This document shows, piece after piece, positions 17,036-26,063 of a stretch of 64,000 bases of DNA. The notes below the pieces were generated by a model that made no database searches, was not told the DNA's origin, and was given only the letters and a program-made list of their open reading frames with translations. Both the position numbers and the translations under genes were made by a program. Origin of the DNA: Arthrobacter sp. B6 (GTDB lineage Bacteria; Actinomycetota; Actinomycetes; Actinomycetales; Micrococcaceae). The number at the start of each line of letters is the position of its first letter. Position 1 is the first letter of the stretch. The stretch covers positions 2,607,846-2,671,845 of the forward strand of contig NZ_KV467168.1 in assembly GCF_001663775.1 (NCBI RefSeq), read 5' to 3'.

Positions 17036-18478
17036 CTACTTCAGGTGGTCCACCAGCTGGTCCGCAATACCGGTGTATTTGCCGGGGGTGAGCGCGAGCA
17101 GCCGCGCCTCGGCCTCGGGGGAGAGGCCCAGGCCCTGGACGAATTCCTGCATCCGGGCGGCGTCAACGCGCTGTCCGCGGGTGAGGTCCTTGAGGCGCTC
17201 GTAGGGATTTTCCATGCCTTCGACGCCGGCAATCGCCTCGGCGCGCATGACCATCTGGATGGCCTCGCCCAGGACTTCCCAGTTGGTGTCCAGGTCCCCG
17301 GCGAGGACGTCCTCGGCGACATCGAGCCGGTCCAGGCCCTTGGCGACGTTGGAGATGGCCAGGAGGGAGTGGCCGAACGCCACGCCGATGTTGCGCTGGC
17401 TCGACGAGTCCGTGAGGTCGCGCTGCCAGCGGGAGGTAACCAGGGTGGAGCCCAGCACATCGAGGAGGCCCGAGGAGATCTCGAGGTTGGCCTCCGCGTT
17501 TTCAAACCGGATGGGGTTGACCTTGTGCGGCATGGTGGATGATCCGGTGGCGCCGGCCACGGGGACCTGGGCGAAGTAGCCGATGGAGATGTAGCTCCAG
17601 ATGTCAGTGCAGACGTTGTGCAGGATCCGGTTGAACCGCGCGACGTCGGCGTACAGCTCAGCCTGCCAGTCGTGGCTTTCGATCTGGGTGGTCAGCGGGT
17701 TCCAGGCCAGTCCCAGGCCCTCGACGAACGACTTGGCGACGTGCTGCCAGTCGGCTCCGGGGACCGATGCCACGTGGGCGGCGTAGGTGCCGGTGGCGCC
17801 GTTGATCTTGCCCAGGTATTCGGTCTTGGCGATGCGGCCCAGCTGGCGGTCCAGGCGGTGCGCGATGACGGCCAGTTCCTTGCCCAGGGTGGTGGGCGTG
17901 GCAGGCTGGCCGTGCGTGCGGGACAGCATGGGTACCGCGCGGTTGTCCTCGGCCATCTTGCTGATTTGGGACACGAGGGCACGGGCGGCCGGCAGCCACA
18001 CGTCCTCCACAGCCCCCTTGACGCCCAGGGCATAGGAGAGGTTGTTGATGTCCTCGGACGTGCAGCCGAAGTGGACCAGGGCCGTAAGGTGTTCGATGCC
18101 GATGGCGGGGAGGCGGCGGCCGATGTAGTACTCCACGGCCTTCACGTCGTGGACCGTGACGGCTTCGATTTCGGCGAGTTCGGAGACCGATGCGGAGTCG
18201 AATTCCGTGACGATGGCGCGGAGCCGGTCCTCCTGTTCAGGCGTCAGCGGGCCTGCGCCGGGAAGGACGTTGTTGCTGGTCAGATGGATGAGCCATTCGA
18301 CTTCGACGGCGACGCGGTCACGGTTGAGGGCCGCCTCGGACAAGTAGTCAACGAGGGGCGCGACGGCGGACTGGTAGCGGCCGTCCAGCGGGCCCAGGGC
18401 GATCTGGTCCGGTGACGCGGCAAGGGCCAGGCGTCCGGAGGGCGTGCGGGTATCAGCTGTGGCGGCAGTTTCAGGCAT
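17036..18478 (-). CDS. purB: adenylosuccinate lyase
   Basis: 480 aa. It catalyses two beta-eliminations in purine synthesis, releasing fumarate from SAICAR and from adenylosuccinate. The fumarase/aspartase superfamily signature SSTMPHKVNPIRFENAEANL lies around residue 315, and the catalytic histidine is in the SRTHGQPATPTTLGKE segment (~residue 185). The N-terminus (PSGRLALAASPDQIALGPLDGRYQ) is typical of the long PurB form. No other pur genes lie nearby. A strong terminator follows. Confidence 0.95.
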   Translation of the reverse strand: MPETAATADTRTPSGRLALAASPDQIALGPLDGRYQSAVAPLVDYLSEAALNRDRVAVEVEWLIHLTSNNVLPGAGPLTPEQEDRLRAIVTEFDSASVSELAEIEAVTVHDVKAVEYYIGRRLPAIGIEHLTALVHFGCTSEDINNLSYALGVKGAVEDVWLPAARALVSQISKMAEDNRAVPMLSRTHGQPATPTTLGKELAVIAHRLDRQLGRIAKTEYLGKINGATGTYAAHVASVPGADWQHVAKSFVEGLGLAWNPLTTQIESHDWQAELYADVARFNRILHNVCTDIWSYISIGYFAQVPVAGATGSSTMPHKVNPIRFENAEANLEISSGLLDVLGSTLVTSRWQRDLTDSSSQRNIGVAFGHSLLAISNVAKGLDRLDVAEDVLAGDLDTNWEVLGEAIQMVMRAEAIAGVEGMENPYERLKDLTRGQRVDAARMQEFVQGLGLSPEAEARLLALTPGKYTGIADQLVDHLK

Positions 18479-18679
18479 GTGCTGATTCTTTCACGAACTC
18501 CCCACCACCGCGTATGCGGACTGCTTGTCGTGACCGGAGTGGTTCGGACTGCTTCGTGGGACTTGTCCACATGGCCGACGGCGGTGCTTCCGTGGCCGGG
18601 CGGCGCTCCGTAACGTCGGGTTCAGGGAGTCGAGGCCCGGCAGATCAGACATTCGTACGGGCACCGGGAGGGATTGGGC

Positions 18680-18982
18680 ATGGGCAGTGACATGACGGCA
18701 GCTGACATGGCGGCATGTATGTCCCGCAGCAATGAGGTTCAGCAGTTGGCCGCCCGGCTTGAGCTGTCCTTGGGGCGGGTGGAAAAGGTCCTGGCAGGCG
18801 TTCGCGAGATCCAGCTTTTGGAATGGCAGTCACCTGCGGGGCGGGCATACCGGAATTCGGTTGCCCTGCAGGAGGTGGCGCTTGGACGGGCGCGGGTGCG
18901 GCTCGAGGACGCCTTGGCTTCCGTGAGGCGCCACGCCCAGGCGGTGGGAGCTTCGGCCGGCAGTCCGGCGGGGCGCTACTGA
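18680..18982 (+). CDS. small WXG100-like helical protein
   Basis: 100 aa from the ATG at 18680 (a TTG two codons earlier is possible), with GGGAGGGA upstream. It is a two-helix protein: helix one around residues 14-45, the turn LEWQSPAGRAYR near 50-60, helix two to about 90. A Trp at the turn between two amphipathic helices is the layout of WXG100/ESAT-6 proteins, though the motif here is WQSPAG and not W-x-G. The stop overlaps the next start by one base (TGATG), so the two products are made together and may form a complex. The identification is structural analogy, not proven homology. Confidence 0.65.
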   Translation: MGSDMTAADMAACMSRSNEVQQLAARLELSLGRVEKVLAGVREIQLLEWQSPAGRAYRNSVALQEVALGRARVRLEDALASVRRHAQAVGASAGSPAGRY

Positions 18983-20436
18983 TGGCCGAGGTGACCCCGT
19001 CGGGCAGCGGCGGACCCATCCACCTGACCGGGCCGGCCGTGGATGGTCCTTTGGAGATCAGGGGCGGCGTGGGTGGAATCAGCTTCCAGTTGGAGGAACT
19101 TATGGGCGGCGCTGAGAAGCTGGACGCCGCTGCCGGAGAATTGGCTGAAGTGGAAATCGAGGTGCACCGCATCTGGCAGGACCTGTGCCCCTACCAGAAT
19201 GAACCGCGTCCCACCGGAACGGCCGCCCTGATGGACGTCGGGGAAGCCCAATGGGGCGTCCAGGCCGTGCGGACGGAGTTGCAGAAGATCAGCCAGCAAG
19301 TGCGGGACTGCAAAGGGGAATACGAACGGGCCGAGGCCGTGATGTCCTACAGGAGGGAGTATGCCCTGACCGGGATGGGGACCTGGGCCAAGCAGGTCCA
19401 GGACTTCGGTGTAACACGCTCCTTGAACAGGGATGTGATGGAACTCATGGCGGGAAACGTACCCGCGACGCTGGGTGTCCTGTTCGGGCCGCACGCTTCC
19501 ATCGCAGGGAGGGTCGCAACAGAGTACTCGGCTGCCGCGCACGTGGCCGCCGCCTCCCCCTCGGTCAGGAGCGTGACAGGGCTTAATCCACGCATACTGG
19601 AGCCACGCCCCGTTGCTGCCAGGGCGATGGAGTCTTTTCCGATCGAGCTGGACGCATCGCCGGCTGGCCTGCTGGAACGGGCACGGCTCATCGATGAACG
19701 CGGCGATGGCTACATCGAAGTCCTCGAAGTGGACAATGCCGGGCAGAAGGCCTACATCGTGGTCATCCCCGGCACGCAGCCCGGAAGCGGGATGGGTGGG
19801 GACAATCCCTTCGACATCGCCGGGATCGGCGAAGGGCTGGGCTACGGCTCTGTCGAGGTCAACGCCGCCGTGTTGAAGGCTTTGCAGGCTGCCGGAGCAG
19901 AACAGGGTGCACCAGTGGTGGCTGTCGGCTACAGCCAAGGCGGCATCCATGCGATGAACCTCGCCGCCGGTGAACGCTTCCGTGCTGAGTATGACGTGAA
20001 ATACGTCCTGACGGCAGGTTCTCCCGTGGGCAGTATCGATCCCGGCGCAGGTATCAGCGCACTGCACCTGGAGCACCGGCACGACTGGGTGCCTGGATCC
20101 GACGGCACGGCCAGCCCGGATGCCCGAAACCGTGTCACAGTAACGCTGACCAACGAGGTCCGCACCCTCGAAGGCGAGGATCCCGGATTGGGTCCCGGCC
20201 ATAAGCTGACCAACTACCAGGAAGGCGCCCGGCTGGTAGCCGCCAGCGATGATCCGACTCTGGTGGCGTCAACCGCTGTTCTGGGTGGTGTCCTGGGAGC
20301 AGGGGGCACGGCAACGGCCACCCGTTTCGCACTGACCCGTTCGAAGCCGCCCGAACCGCAGCCCGCACTCCGCCAGGTACCGACGCCCATGCCGCAAGCG
20401 CCTCCGCGGCCGCCTGAGATCGGTCGGGCCCGGTGA
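18982..20436 (+). CDS. helical ESX-like domain fused to an alpha/beta-hydrolase (putative lipase)
   Basis: 484 aa from the ATG at 18982; in-frame codons upstream belong to the other frame of the previous gene. Residues ~25-140 are helical, with Trp-containing heptad-like stretches (EVHRIWQDL, GEAQWGVQAV), resembling the helical N-terminal domains of type VII-exported effectors. Residues ~215-430 form an alpha/beta-hydrolase: nucleophile Ser318 in GYSQGG, likely Asp368 in HDWVPGSDG and His407 in GHKLTNY. The C-terminus is Pro-rich. No signal peptide is seen. It is coupled to the WXG-like gene. A lipase or esterase exported with its small partner is the working idea. Confidence 0.75.
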   Translation: MAEVTPSGSGGPIHLTGPAVDGPLEIRGGVGGISFQLEELMGGAEKLDAAAGELAEVEIEVHRIWQDLCPYQNEPRPTGTAALMDVGEAQWGVQAVRTELQKISQQVRDCKGEYERAEAVMSYRREYALTGMGTWAKQVQDFGVTRSLNRDVMELMAGNVPATLGVLFGPHASIAGRVATEYSAAAHVAAASPSVRSVTGLNPRILEPRPVAARAMESFPIELDASPAGLLERARLIDERGDGYIEVLEVDNAGQKAYIVVIPGTQPGSGMGGDNPFDIAGIGEGLGYGSVEVNAAVLKALQAAGAEQGAPVVAVGYSQGGIHAMNLAAGERFRAEYDVKYVLTAGSPVGSIDPGAGISALHLEHRHDWVPGSDGTASPDARNRVTVTLTNEVRTLEGEDPGLGPGHKLTNYQEGARLVAASDDPTLVASTAVLGGVLGAGGTATATRFALTRSKPPEPQPALRQVPTPMPQAPPRPPEIGRAR

Positions 20437-20444
20437 TCTGCCGG

Positions 20445-20873
20445 TCAGCGCCTGCGGGCTCCGGGCAGCCGCCCCGCGACCACCGAGATCACGCTGATGA
20501 TGATCGCCGCGAGCACGGCAGTCCAGAAAAAGGAATCTATCGAGAAGCGAACCGGCGTGTAACCGCTGATCCAGGAGGTCAGATACAGCATGGCGGCGTT
20601 GATGACAATGGTGAACAGGCCCAGCGTGAGGATGGTGATGGGCAATGAAAGGAAGCTGACGAGGGGCCGGACGAACGCATTGACAACGCCGAAAATCAGC
20701 CCGACGAAGAGGTAGGCCAGCGTGACGCCGATGGCATCCGTTCCCTGGGTGACGCCGGATTCGGCGACCGCGTTCGTAGTGGCTGCCGTCGAAATGTCCA
20801 GGCCCGGCAGAATCCAGCTGGCGATCCAGAGGGCCAGCCCGTTGATCAGGACCCGCATAATGAAAGAGCGCAT
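20445..20873 (-). CDS. phage holin-family (PF04020-type) membrane protein
   Basis: 142 aa with four hydrophobic helices and the family pattern LINGLALWIASWILPG at the N-terminus and GVVNAFVRPLVSFLSLPITILTLGLF-type central segment. Despite the family name these are widespread chromosomal four-helix membrane proteins, and nothing nearby suggests a prophage. CAGCAT 6 bases upstream of the start could be a weak leaderless -10. It is convergent with the lipase-like gene (8 bases apart) and divergent from the aminotransferase. Confidence 0.85.
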   Translation of the reverse strand: MRSFIMRVLINGLALWIASWILPGLDISTAATTNAVAESGVTQGTDAIGVTLAYLFVGLIFGVVNAFVRPLVSFLSLPITILTLGLFTIVINAAMLYLTSWISGYTPVRFSIDSFFWTAVLAAIIISVISVVAGRLPGARRR

Positions 20874-20998
20874 GAGCCCATGCTGTCACAATGCCCTGAA
20901 CAACCGCCCGAGGCCGCCGCTGTGGAAAAAACAGGCGCCGACGTTTCCGCCCACTGGACGCCCCCGGCGCCCCGAGCGGGCGAAGTAGGCTAGTTGGC

Positions 20999-22117
20999 AT
21001 GACTTCATCAGAGACCCTGGCTGGGGGAATCAAGCCGCGCCCGGTGGTGGGCCGCCTTCCCCGCTACGCCGCCGGCAAGCCCCCCGTCGCCGTCGACGGA
21101 CTGGCCAGCTACAAACTGTCCTCCAATGAAAACCCGCTGGCGCCGCTCCCCGCCGTCATGGATGCCATCGCACGCCAGGCCGACTTCAACCGCTATCCGG
21201 ATCCCCTCAGCAGCAAGCTCCGCGCGGCGCTTGCGGAATTCCTGGACGTCCCGGCGGAGGACATAGTCACGGGCGCGGGAAGCCTTGGCGCACTCAACCA
21301 GCTGCTGGCCACCTTCGCCGGCCGGAACGATGACGGCAAAGCGGATGAGGTCATCTACGCCTGGCGCTCCTTTGAGGCATACCCCATCAGCGTTGGCCTG
21401 GCGGGGGCCGAGAGCGTGCAGATCCCCCTGACCGGGGATGGGCGCCATGACCTCGACGCCATGGCAGCCGCGGTCACGGTGCGCACGAAGGTCATCCTCC
21501 TTTGCACTCCCAACAACCCCACCGGTCCGATCCTGACCACCGCGGAAACGGAACGGTTCATCCAGGCCGTGCCTGCGGACGTTGTGGTGGTTATCGACGA
21601 GGCATACCAGGAGTTCGTGCGGGCCGGGGATGCGGTGGACGGCATCTCCATGTACCGCAAATACCCCAACGTGGTGGTACTCCGGACCTTCTCCAAGGCC
21701 CACGGCCTCGCCGGGCTTCGGGTAGGTTACAGCGTCTCGAACCCCGAACTCACGCAGTACCTCCGCGTGGCTGCCACTCCCTTTGCGGTGTCCCAGGTCG
21801 CAGAACAGGCAGCAATTGTCTCGCTGCAGAACTACGCCCAGGTTGTAGAAAGGGTACAAAGCCTGGTGGATGAACGGAACCGGGTAACGGCCGGATTGCG
21901 GGACCTTGGCTGGTTCGTTCCCGCGGCTGAGGGCAACTTTGTGTGGCTGGGGCTGGGCCCGAACAGCGGGGAGTTCGCAGAGTTGGCGGGAGCGCACGCC
22001 CTGTCGGTCCGCGCCTTCGGCAACGAGGGTGTCCGGGTCAGCATTGGCGAGGTGGAAGCCAATACCCGGTTCCTCCGGCTGTGTGCAGACTATACAAAGC
22101 CGCCACGCCGTTCCTAG
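20999..22117 (+). CDS. hisC: histidinol-phosphate/aromatic aminotransferase
   Basis: 372 aa fold-type I PLP enzyme. The PLP lysine is K233 in RTFSKAHGLAGLRVGYS, and NPNNPTGP-like CTPNNPTGPILT and the SSNENPLAP N-terminal motif are present. It belongs to the HisC/Pat group, which transaminates histidinol phosphate or phenylalanine/tyrosine. No other his genes are in the window, while a 2-oxoacid dehydrogenase operon follows, so an aromatic or branched-chain keto-acid role is possible. TAGGCT lies 7 bases upstream of the ATG without a ribosome-binding site, suggesting a leaderless transcript. Confidence 0.88.
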   Translation: MTSSETLAGGIKPRPVVGRLPRYAAGKPPVAVDGLASYKLSSNENPLAPLPAVMDAIARQADFNRYPDPLSSKLRAALAEFLDVPAEDIVTGAGSLGALNQLLATFAGRNDDGKADEVIYAWRSFEAYPISVGLAGAESVQIPLTGDGRHDLDAMAAAVTVRTKVILLCTPNNPTGPILTTAETERFIQAVPADVVVVIDEAYQEFVRAGDAVDGISMYRKYPNVVVLRTFSKAHGLAGLRVGYSVSNPELTQYLRVAATPFAVSQVAEQAAIVSLQNYAQVVERVQSLVDERNRVTAGLRDLGWFVPAAEGNFVWLGLGPNSGEFAELAGAHALSVRAFGNEGVRVSIGEVEANTRFLRLCADYTKPPRRS

Positions 22118-22177
22118 CGCTTAACATGTAGCCCGCGCGCTACCTACTGAAGATAAAGTTAGGATCAGTAAGCCAAT

Positions 22178-22219
22178 ATATATGCCAACTGCGGAATACA
22201 TTCCGCTAGCGGCATATAT
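22178..22219. promoter_or_regulatory. nested, symmetrical palindrome upstream of the 2-oxoacid dehydrogenase operon
   Basis: Outer arms ATATATGCC (22178-22186) and GGCATATAT (22211-22219) enclose inner arms GCGGAAT (22191-22197) and ATTCCGC (22200-22206). Both pairs are perfect and share one centre, with 4-base unpaired stretches on each side. It lies about 50 bases before the E1-alpha start. It could be a double operator or a leader-RNA structure; no T-run follows. Confidence 0.65.
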
Positions 22220-22266
22220 CCCAGCGACATTGCAACGCATCCGCATGCGGCAAGCAAGGAGACGGT

Positions 22267-23502
22267 ATGGGCGCCACACATCTGCCCTCCACCGAGTTCG
22301 ACGGAACAGCGGTAGACGACCAGCTCGAGGCTGAGGCCGAGGCCGCCATGGGCGAGCCCCCGGCGCAGATGGTCCAACTGCTGGGACCGGACGGGACGTT
22401 GGGCACGGATCCCGTCTACACCCATTACGCCGAAAAGCTAGACCCGGAGAAGCTGCGGGGGCTCTTCGCCGACATGGCTGCCATCCGCCGCTTCGACGTG
22501 GAAGCCACTGCGCTCCAGCGCCAGGGACAGCTTGCCCTATGGGTGCCGCTGACCGGCCAGGAGGCTGCCCAAATTGGCTCCGGACGCGCCAGCCAGCCCC
22601 AGGACTACATCTTCCCCACCTACCGCGAGCACGGCGTCGCCCTCACCCGCAACGTGGACCTCGCGGAACTGCTGCGCCAGTTCCGCGGCGTCTCCAACGG
22701 CGGCTGGAACCCCAAGGACACCAACTTCCACCTCTACACGCTGGTCCTTGCCGCCCAGACGCTCCACGCGGTGGGCTACGCCATGGGCATCCAGCGGGAC
22801 CAGAAATCCGCGGCGGCATCAGACCCCGTACGCACGGAGCCGCCGGCAGCGGTCATGGCCTATTTTGGCGACGGAGCCAGCTCCGAGGGCGACGTCCACG
22901 AATCCATGGTCTTCGCTGCGTCCTACAACGCCCCCGTGGTCTTTTTCTGCCAGAACAATCACTGGGCAATCTCGGTACCCAGCACCGTCCAGACCCGCAT
23001 CCCGCTGTCCAACCGCGCCAAGGGCTATGGCTTCCCGGGCATCCGGGTGGACGGTAACGACGTCGTTGCCGTGCATGCGGTGACCGAGTGGGCCCTTGAC
23101 CACGCGCGACAAGGCAAGGGGCCGGTGCTGATCGAGGCATTCACCTACCGCGTGGGCGCCCACACCACCGCGGATGACCCCACCAAGTACCGGCAGTCCG
23201 CAGAGGAAGATTCCTGGCGGGCCAAGGATCCACTTGCCCGGCTGGAAAAGTACTTGCGGGCCGAGGGCCTCGCGGACGACGCCTTCTTTGCCAAGGTCAA
23301 GGCCGACGGCGACGAACTCGCCGCCTACGTCCGGCGCACCACCCATGACCTGGAGACCCCGGACATCCGTACGGCCTTCGCGAACACCTACGTCGAAGCC
23401 CACCCGCTGGTCGCGGAGGAGCTTGCCTGGTTTGAGGAGTACAGTGCAGGGTTCGCCGGTGAGGAGACGGCCGGACAGGCAGAAACAGAGGCAGGCAACT
23501 GA
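22267..23502 (+). CDS. 2-oxoacid dehydrogenase E1 component, alpha subunit
   Basis: 411 aa with AAGGAG upstream. The thiamine-diphosphate motif runs from GDGASSEGDVHE to QNNHWAIS (residues ~200-235), and TYRVGAHTTADDPTKYR is the phosphorylation-loop region of E1-alpha. It decarboxylates a 2-oxoacid and passes the acyl group to E2. The substrate may be pyruvate or branched-chain oxoacids; the alpha/beta form with a compact E2 fits branched-chain complexes in actinobacteria, which usually use homodimeric AceE for pyruvate. Its stop overlaps the E1-beta start by one base. Confidence 0.9.
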   Translation: MGATHLPSTEFDGTAVDDQLEAEAEAAMGEPPAQMVQLLGPDGTLGTDPVYTHYAEKLDPEKLRGLFADMAAIRRFDVEATALQRQGQLALWVPLTGQEAAQIGSGRASQPQDYIFPTYREHGVALTRNVDLAELLRQFRGVSNGGWNPKDTNFHLYTLVLAAQTLHAVGYAMGIQRDQKSAAASDPVRTEPPAAVMAYFGDGASSEGDVHESMVFAASYNAPVVFFCQNNHWAISVPSTVQTRIPLSNRAKGYGFPGIRVDGNDVVAVHAVTEWALDHARQGKGPVLIEAFTYRVGAHTTADDPTKYRQSAEEDSWRAKDPLARLEKYLRAEGLADDAFFAKVKADGDELAAYVRRTTHDLETPDIRTAFANTYVEAHPLVAEELAWFEEYSAGFAGEETAGQAETEAGN

Positions 23503-24482
23503 TGACCACCATGACTATCGCCAAGGCCATCAATGAAGGCCTCCGTGCAGCCCTGACCAACAACCCGAAGTCCCTGCTGATGGGCGAGGACATCGGTCCC
23601 CTTGGCGGGGTCTACCGCGTCACCGATGGCCTCATTGCCGAGTTCGGTCCCGACCGCGTGGTGGACACGCCGCTGGCGGAGTCCGGCATTATCGGCACGG
23701 CGATCGGCCTTGCCCTGCGGGGCTACAGCCCGGTCTGCGAGATCCAGTTCGACGGGTTTGTGTTCCCCGGCTTCAACCAGATCACCACCCAGCTGGCCAA
23801 GATGCATGCGCGCAGCAACGGCAACCTGACCGTGCCGGTGGTCATCCGCATCCCGTATGGCGGCGGCATCGGATCCGTGGAGCACCACTCCGAATCCCCC
23901 GAAGCGCTCTTCGCCCACACCGCCGGGCTGCGCATCATCACCCCTTCCAACCCGCACGACGCGTACTGGATGATCCAGCAGGCCGTCGAATGCCAGGACC
24001 CCGTCATTGTCTTTGAACCCAAGCGCCGCTACTGGCTCAAGGGTGAGGTTGACGTGGCCGCCGCCGGCACAGCGGAGGACCCCTTCAAGGCGCACGTGCT
24101 CCGCGAAGGGACGGATGCCACCATTGTGGCGTACGGCCCCCTGGTGCCCGTGGCCCTCGCCGCCGCGAACGCCGCGGCTGAGGACGGACGCAGCGTGGAG
24201 GTCATCGACCTCCGCTCCATCTCACCCATCGATTTCGACACGGTGGAGGCGTCGGTGAAAAAGACGGGGCGCCTGGTGGTGGCCCACGAGGCACCCACCT
24301 TCGGCGGGATCGGCGGCGAGATCGCAGCCAGGATCAGCGAACGTGCCTTCCTGTCCCTCGAAGCCCCCGTCATCCGTGTTGGCGGCTTCCACATGCCGTA
24401 CCCCGTGGCCAAGGTCGAGGAAGACTACCTTCCGGACATCGACAGGATCCTCGAGGCGCTGGACCGGGCCCTGGCCTATTAG
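23502..24482 (+). CDS. 2-oxoacid dehydrogenase E1 component, beta subunit
   Basis: 326 aa, the normal size. It shows GEDIGPLGGVYRVTDGL near the N-terminus, the conserved DTPLAESGIIGTAIGLALRG and the transketolase C-terminal domain (VEVIDLRSISPIDFDTVEAS). It forms the alpha2beta2 E1 with the preceding gene product and binds E2. Translation is coupled to E1-alpha through TGATG. Lengths and order match BkdA2/PdhB-type proteins. Confidence 0.92.
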   Translation: MTTMTIAKAINEGLRAALTNNPKSLLMGEDIGPLGGVYRVTDGLIAEFGPDRVVDTPLAESGIIGTAIGLALRGYSPVCEIQFDGFVFPGFNQITTQLAKMHARSNGNLTVPVVIRIPYGGGIGSVEHHSESPEALFAHTAGLRIITPSNPHDAYWMIQQAVECQDPVIVFEPKRRYWLKGEVDVAAAGTAEDPFKAHVLREGTDATIVAYGPLVPVALAAANAAAEDGRSVEVIDLRSISPIDFDTVEASVKKTGRLVVAHEAPTFGGIGGEIAARISERAFLSLEAPVIRVGGFHMPYPVAKVEEDYLPDIDRILEALDRALAY

Positions 24483-24563
24483 GCCGCCCGCACATCCCTA
24501 TTCAGACTTGCCGCCCCCTCCTGGCCAGGAGCGGGGACCTGGGCTTCCGAAACCGAGGACACC

Positions 24564-26024
24564 ATGACTGTAAACAAGTTCAACCTCCCCGACGTTGGCG
24601 AAGGCCTCACCGAGGCGGAAATCGTCTCCTGGAAGGTCAAGCCGGGCGACACCGTTGCCATCAATGACGTCCTGTGCGAGATCGAGACGGCCAAGTCCCT
24701 CGTGGAGCTGCCGTCGCCCTTTGCGGGGACTGTCACGGAGCTCCTGGTTCCGGAGGGGATAACCATCGACGTCGGAACCGCAATCATCAGCGTCACCGAC
24801 GCCGTTTCCGGCGACCCATCTCCCGCCGATGTCCCGGCTCCGGCCACACCGGTGCAGCCGCTGTACGGCAAGCTTCCCGCGGCCGACGCCGACACGGCGG
24901 ACGGTGCCCTGGCCGGCGGTCCGCTGGTGGGTTCCGGTCCCAAGGCCGACGCCGTCAGGCGCCGCGCGCGCAAGTCCGCGCCTGCCGCACGGGGCGCGTC
25001 AGCCCCGGTCCCGGTGGAAGAACCGGTCGAGGCCCGGTCCGCCGCTCCCGGGATTTCACAAGGCTCAGCCGCCGGTCCTGTCGATGACCGGCCCACCCTG
25101 GGCGACACGATCACGGGCCTGGTGAACCGGGTCCTGGCCAAGCCGCCCGTGCGCAAGATCGCACGAGACCTGGGAATCGACCTGGCGGACGTTGTGGCAA
25201 CAGGCTCCCGCGGCGAGGTCACGCGTGAGGACCTGGTGAGCTACCAGGCCCAGCGCGACGCCGAACTGGACAAGGCAGACGGCTTCTGGGGCAAGGCCGG
25301 AAAGCCGCAGGACCAGAGGGTGGAGCGTATTCCGGTCAAGGGCGTCCGAAAAGCGACCGCCAAGGCCATGGTGGAGTCCGCCTTTGCCGCGCCCCACGTC
25401 AGCATCTTCGTGGACGTGGATGCCAGCCGCACCATGGAGTTCGTCAAGCGGCTGAAGGCCTCGCGCGACTTCGAGGGCATCAAGGTCTCGCCCCTGCTGA
25501 TCCTGGCCAAGGCTGTTATTTGGGCGGCCGCCCGGAACCCGAGTGTCAACGCCACGTGGGTGGACAACTCCGACGGCACCGACACAGCCGAGATCCACGT
25601 CAAGCACTACATGAACCTGGGCATCGCCGCCGCCACTCCGCGCGGCCTGATGGTGCCCAACATTAAGGATGCGCAGGACCTCTCCCTGAAGGAACTTGCG
25701 CTCGCACTGAACAACCTGGCCACCACAGCCCGGGCCGGCAAGACCCAACCCGCCGAAATGCAGGGCGGCACGCTCACGATCACCAATATCGGCGCGCTGG
25801 GGATCGACACCGGGACGCCCATCATCAACCCCGGCGAGGTGGCTATCGTCGCCTTCGGAACCATCAAGCAGAAGCCGTGGGTCCTGGATGGGGAAGTCAT
25901 CCCGCGCTGGATCACCACACTGGGCGGGTCCTTCGACCACCGCGTGGTGGACGGTGACCTGTCCGCACGCTTTATGGCCGACGTCGCAGCCATCCTTGAG
26001 GAGCCGGCACTACTGCTGGACTAG
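24564..26024 (+). CDS. 2-oxoacid dehydrogenase E2 (dihydrolipoamide acyltransferase)
   Basis: 486 aa. One lipoyl domain (residues 1-80) has the modified lysine K44 in [11 protein letters not shown]. An Ala/Pro-rich linker follows, then a peripheral-subunit-binding domain ([21 protein letters not shown] at ~195-220) and the catalytic domain with [10 protein letters not shown] (H459). It transfers the acyl group from lipoamide to CoA. A single lipoyl domain fits a branched-chain complex better than the multi-lipoyl actinobacterial pyruvate/oxoglutarate E2. No E3 gene is present here, so E3 must be encoded elsewhere. Confidence 0.93.
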   Translation: MTVNKFNLPDVGEGLTEAEIVSWKVKPGDTVAINDVLCEIETAKSLVELPSPFAGTVTELLVPEGITIDVGTAIISVTDAVSGDPSPADVPAPATPVQPLYGKLPAADADTADGALAGGPLVGSGPKADAVRRRARKSAPAARGASAPVPVEEPVEARSAAPGISQGSAAGPVDDRPTLGDTITGLVNRVLAKPPVRKIARDLGIDLADVVATGSRGEVTREDLVSYQAQRDAELDKADGFWGKAGKPQDQRVERIPVKGVRKATAKAMVESAFAAPHVSIFVDVDASRTMEFVKRLKASRDFEGIKVSPLLILAKAVIWAAARNPSVNATWVDNSDGTDTAEIHVKHYMNLGIAAATPRGLMVPNIKDAQDLSLKELALALNNLATTARAGKTQPAEMQGGTLTITNIGALGIDTGTPIINPGEVAIVAFGTIKQKPWVLDGEVIPRWITTLGGSFDHRVVDGDLSARFMADVAAILEEPALLLD

Positions 26025-26063
26025 CTACACCGTCAGGGTCCCGCAGGCGAGCAGACGCAGCAG

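Noticed and set aside
20445..20873. Holin-family gene as evidence of a prophage
   Set aside because: This family is common on actinobacterial chromosomes, and no lysin, tail, capsid or integrase gene is near.
20999..22117. Histidine biosynthesis locus
   Set aside because: Only the aminotransferase is present; no hisB, hisD or other his genes adjoin, so the hisC symbol denotes family membership more than pathway.
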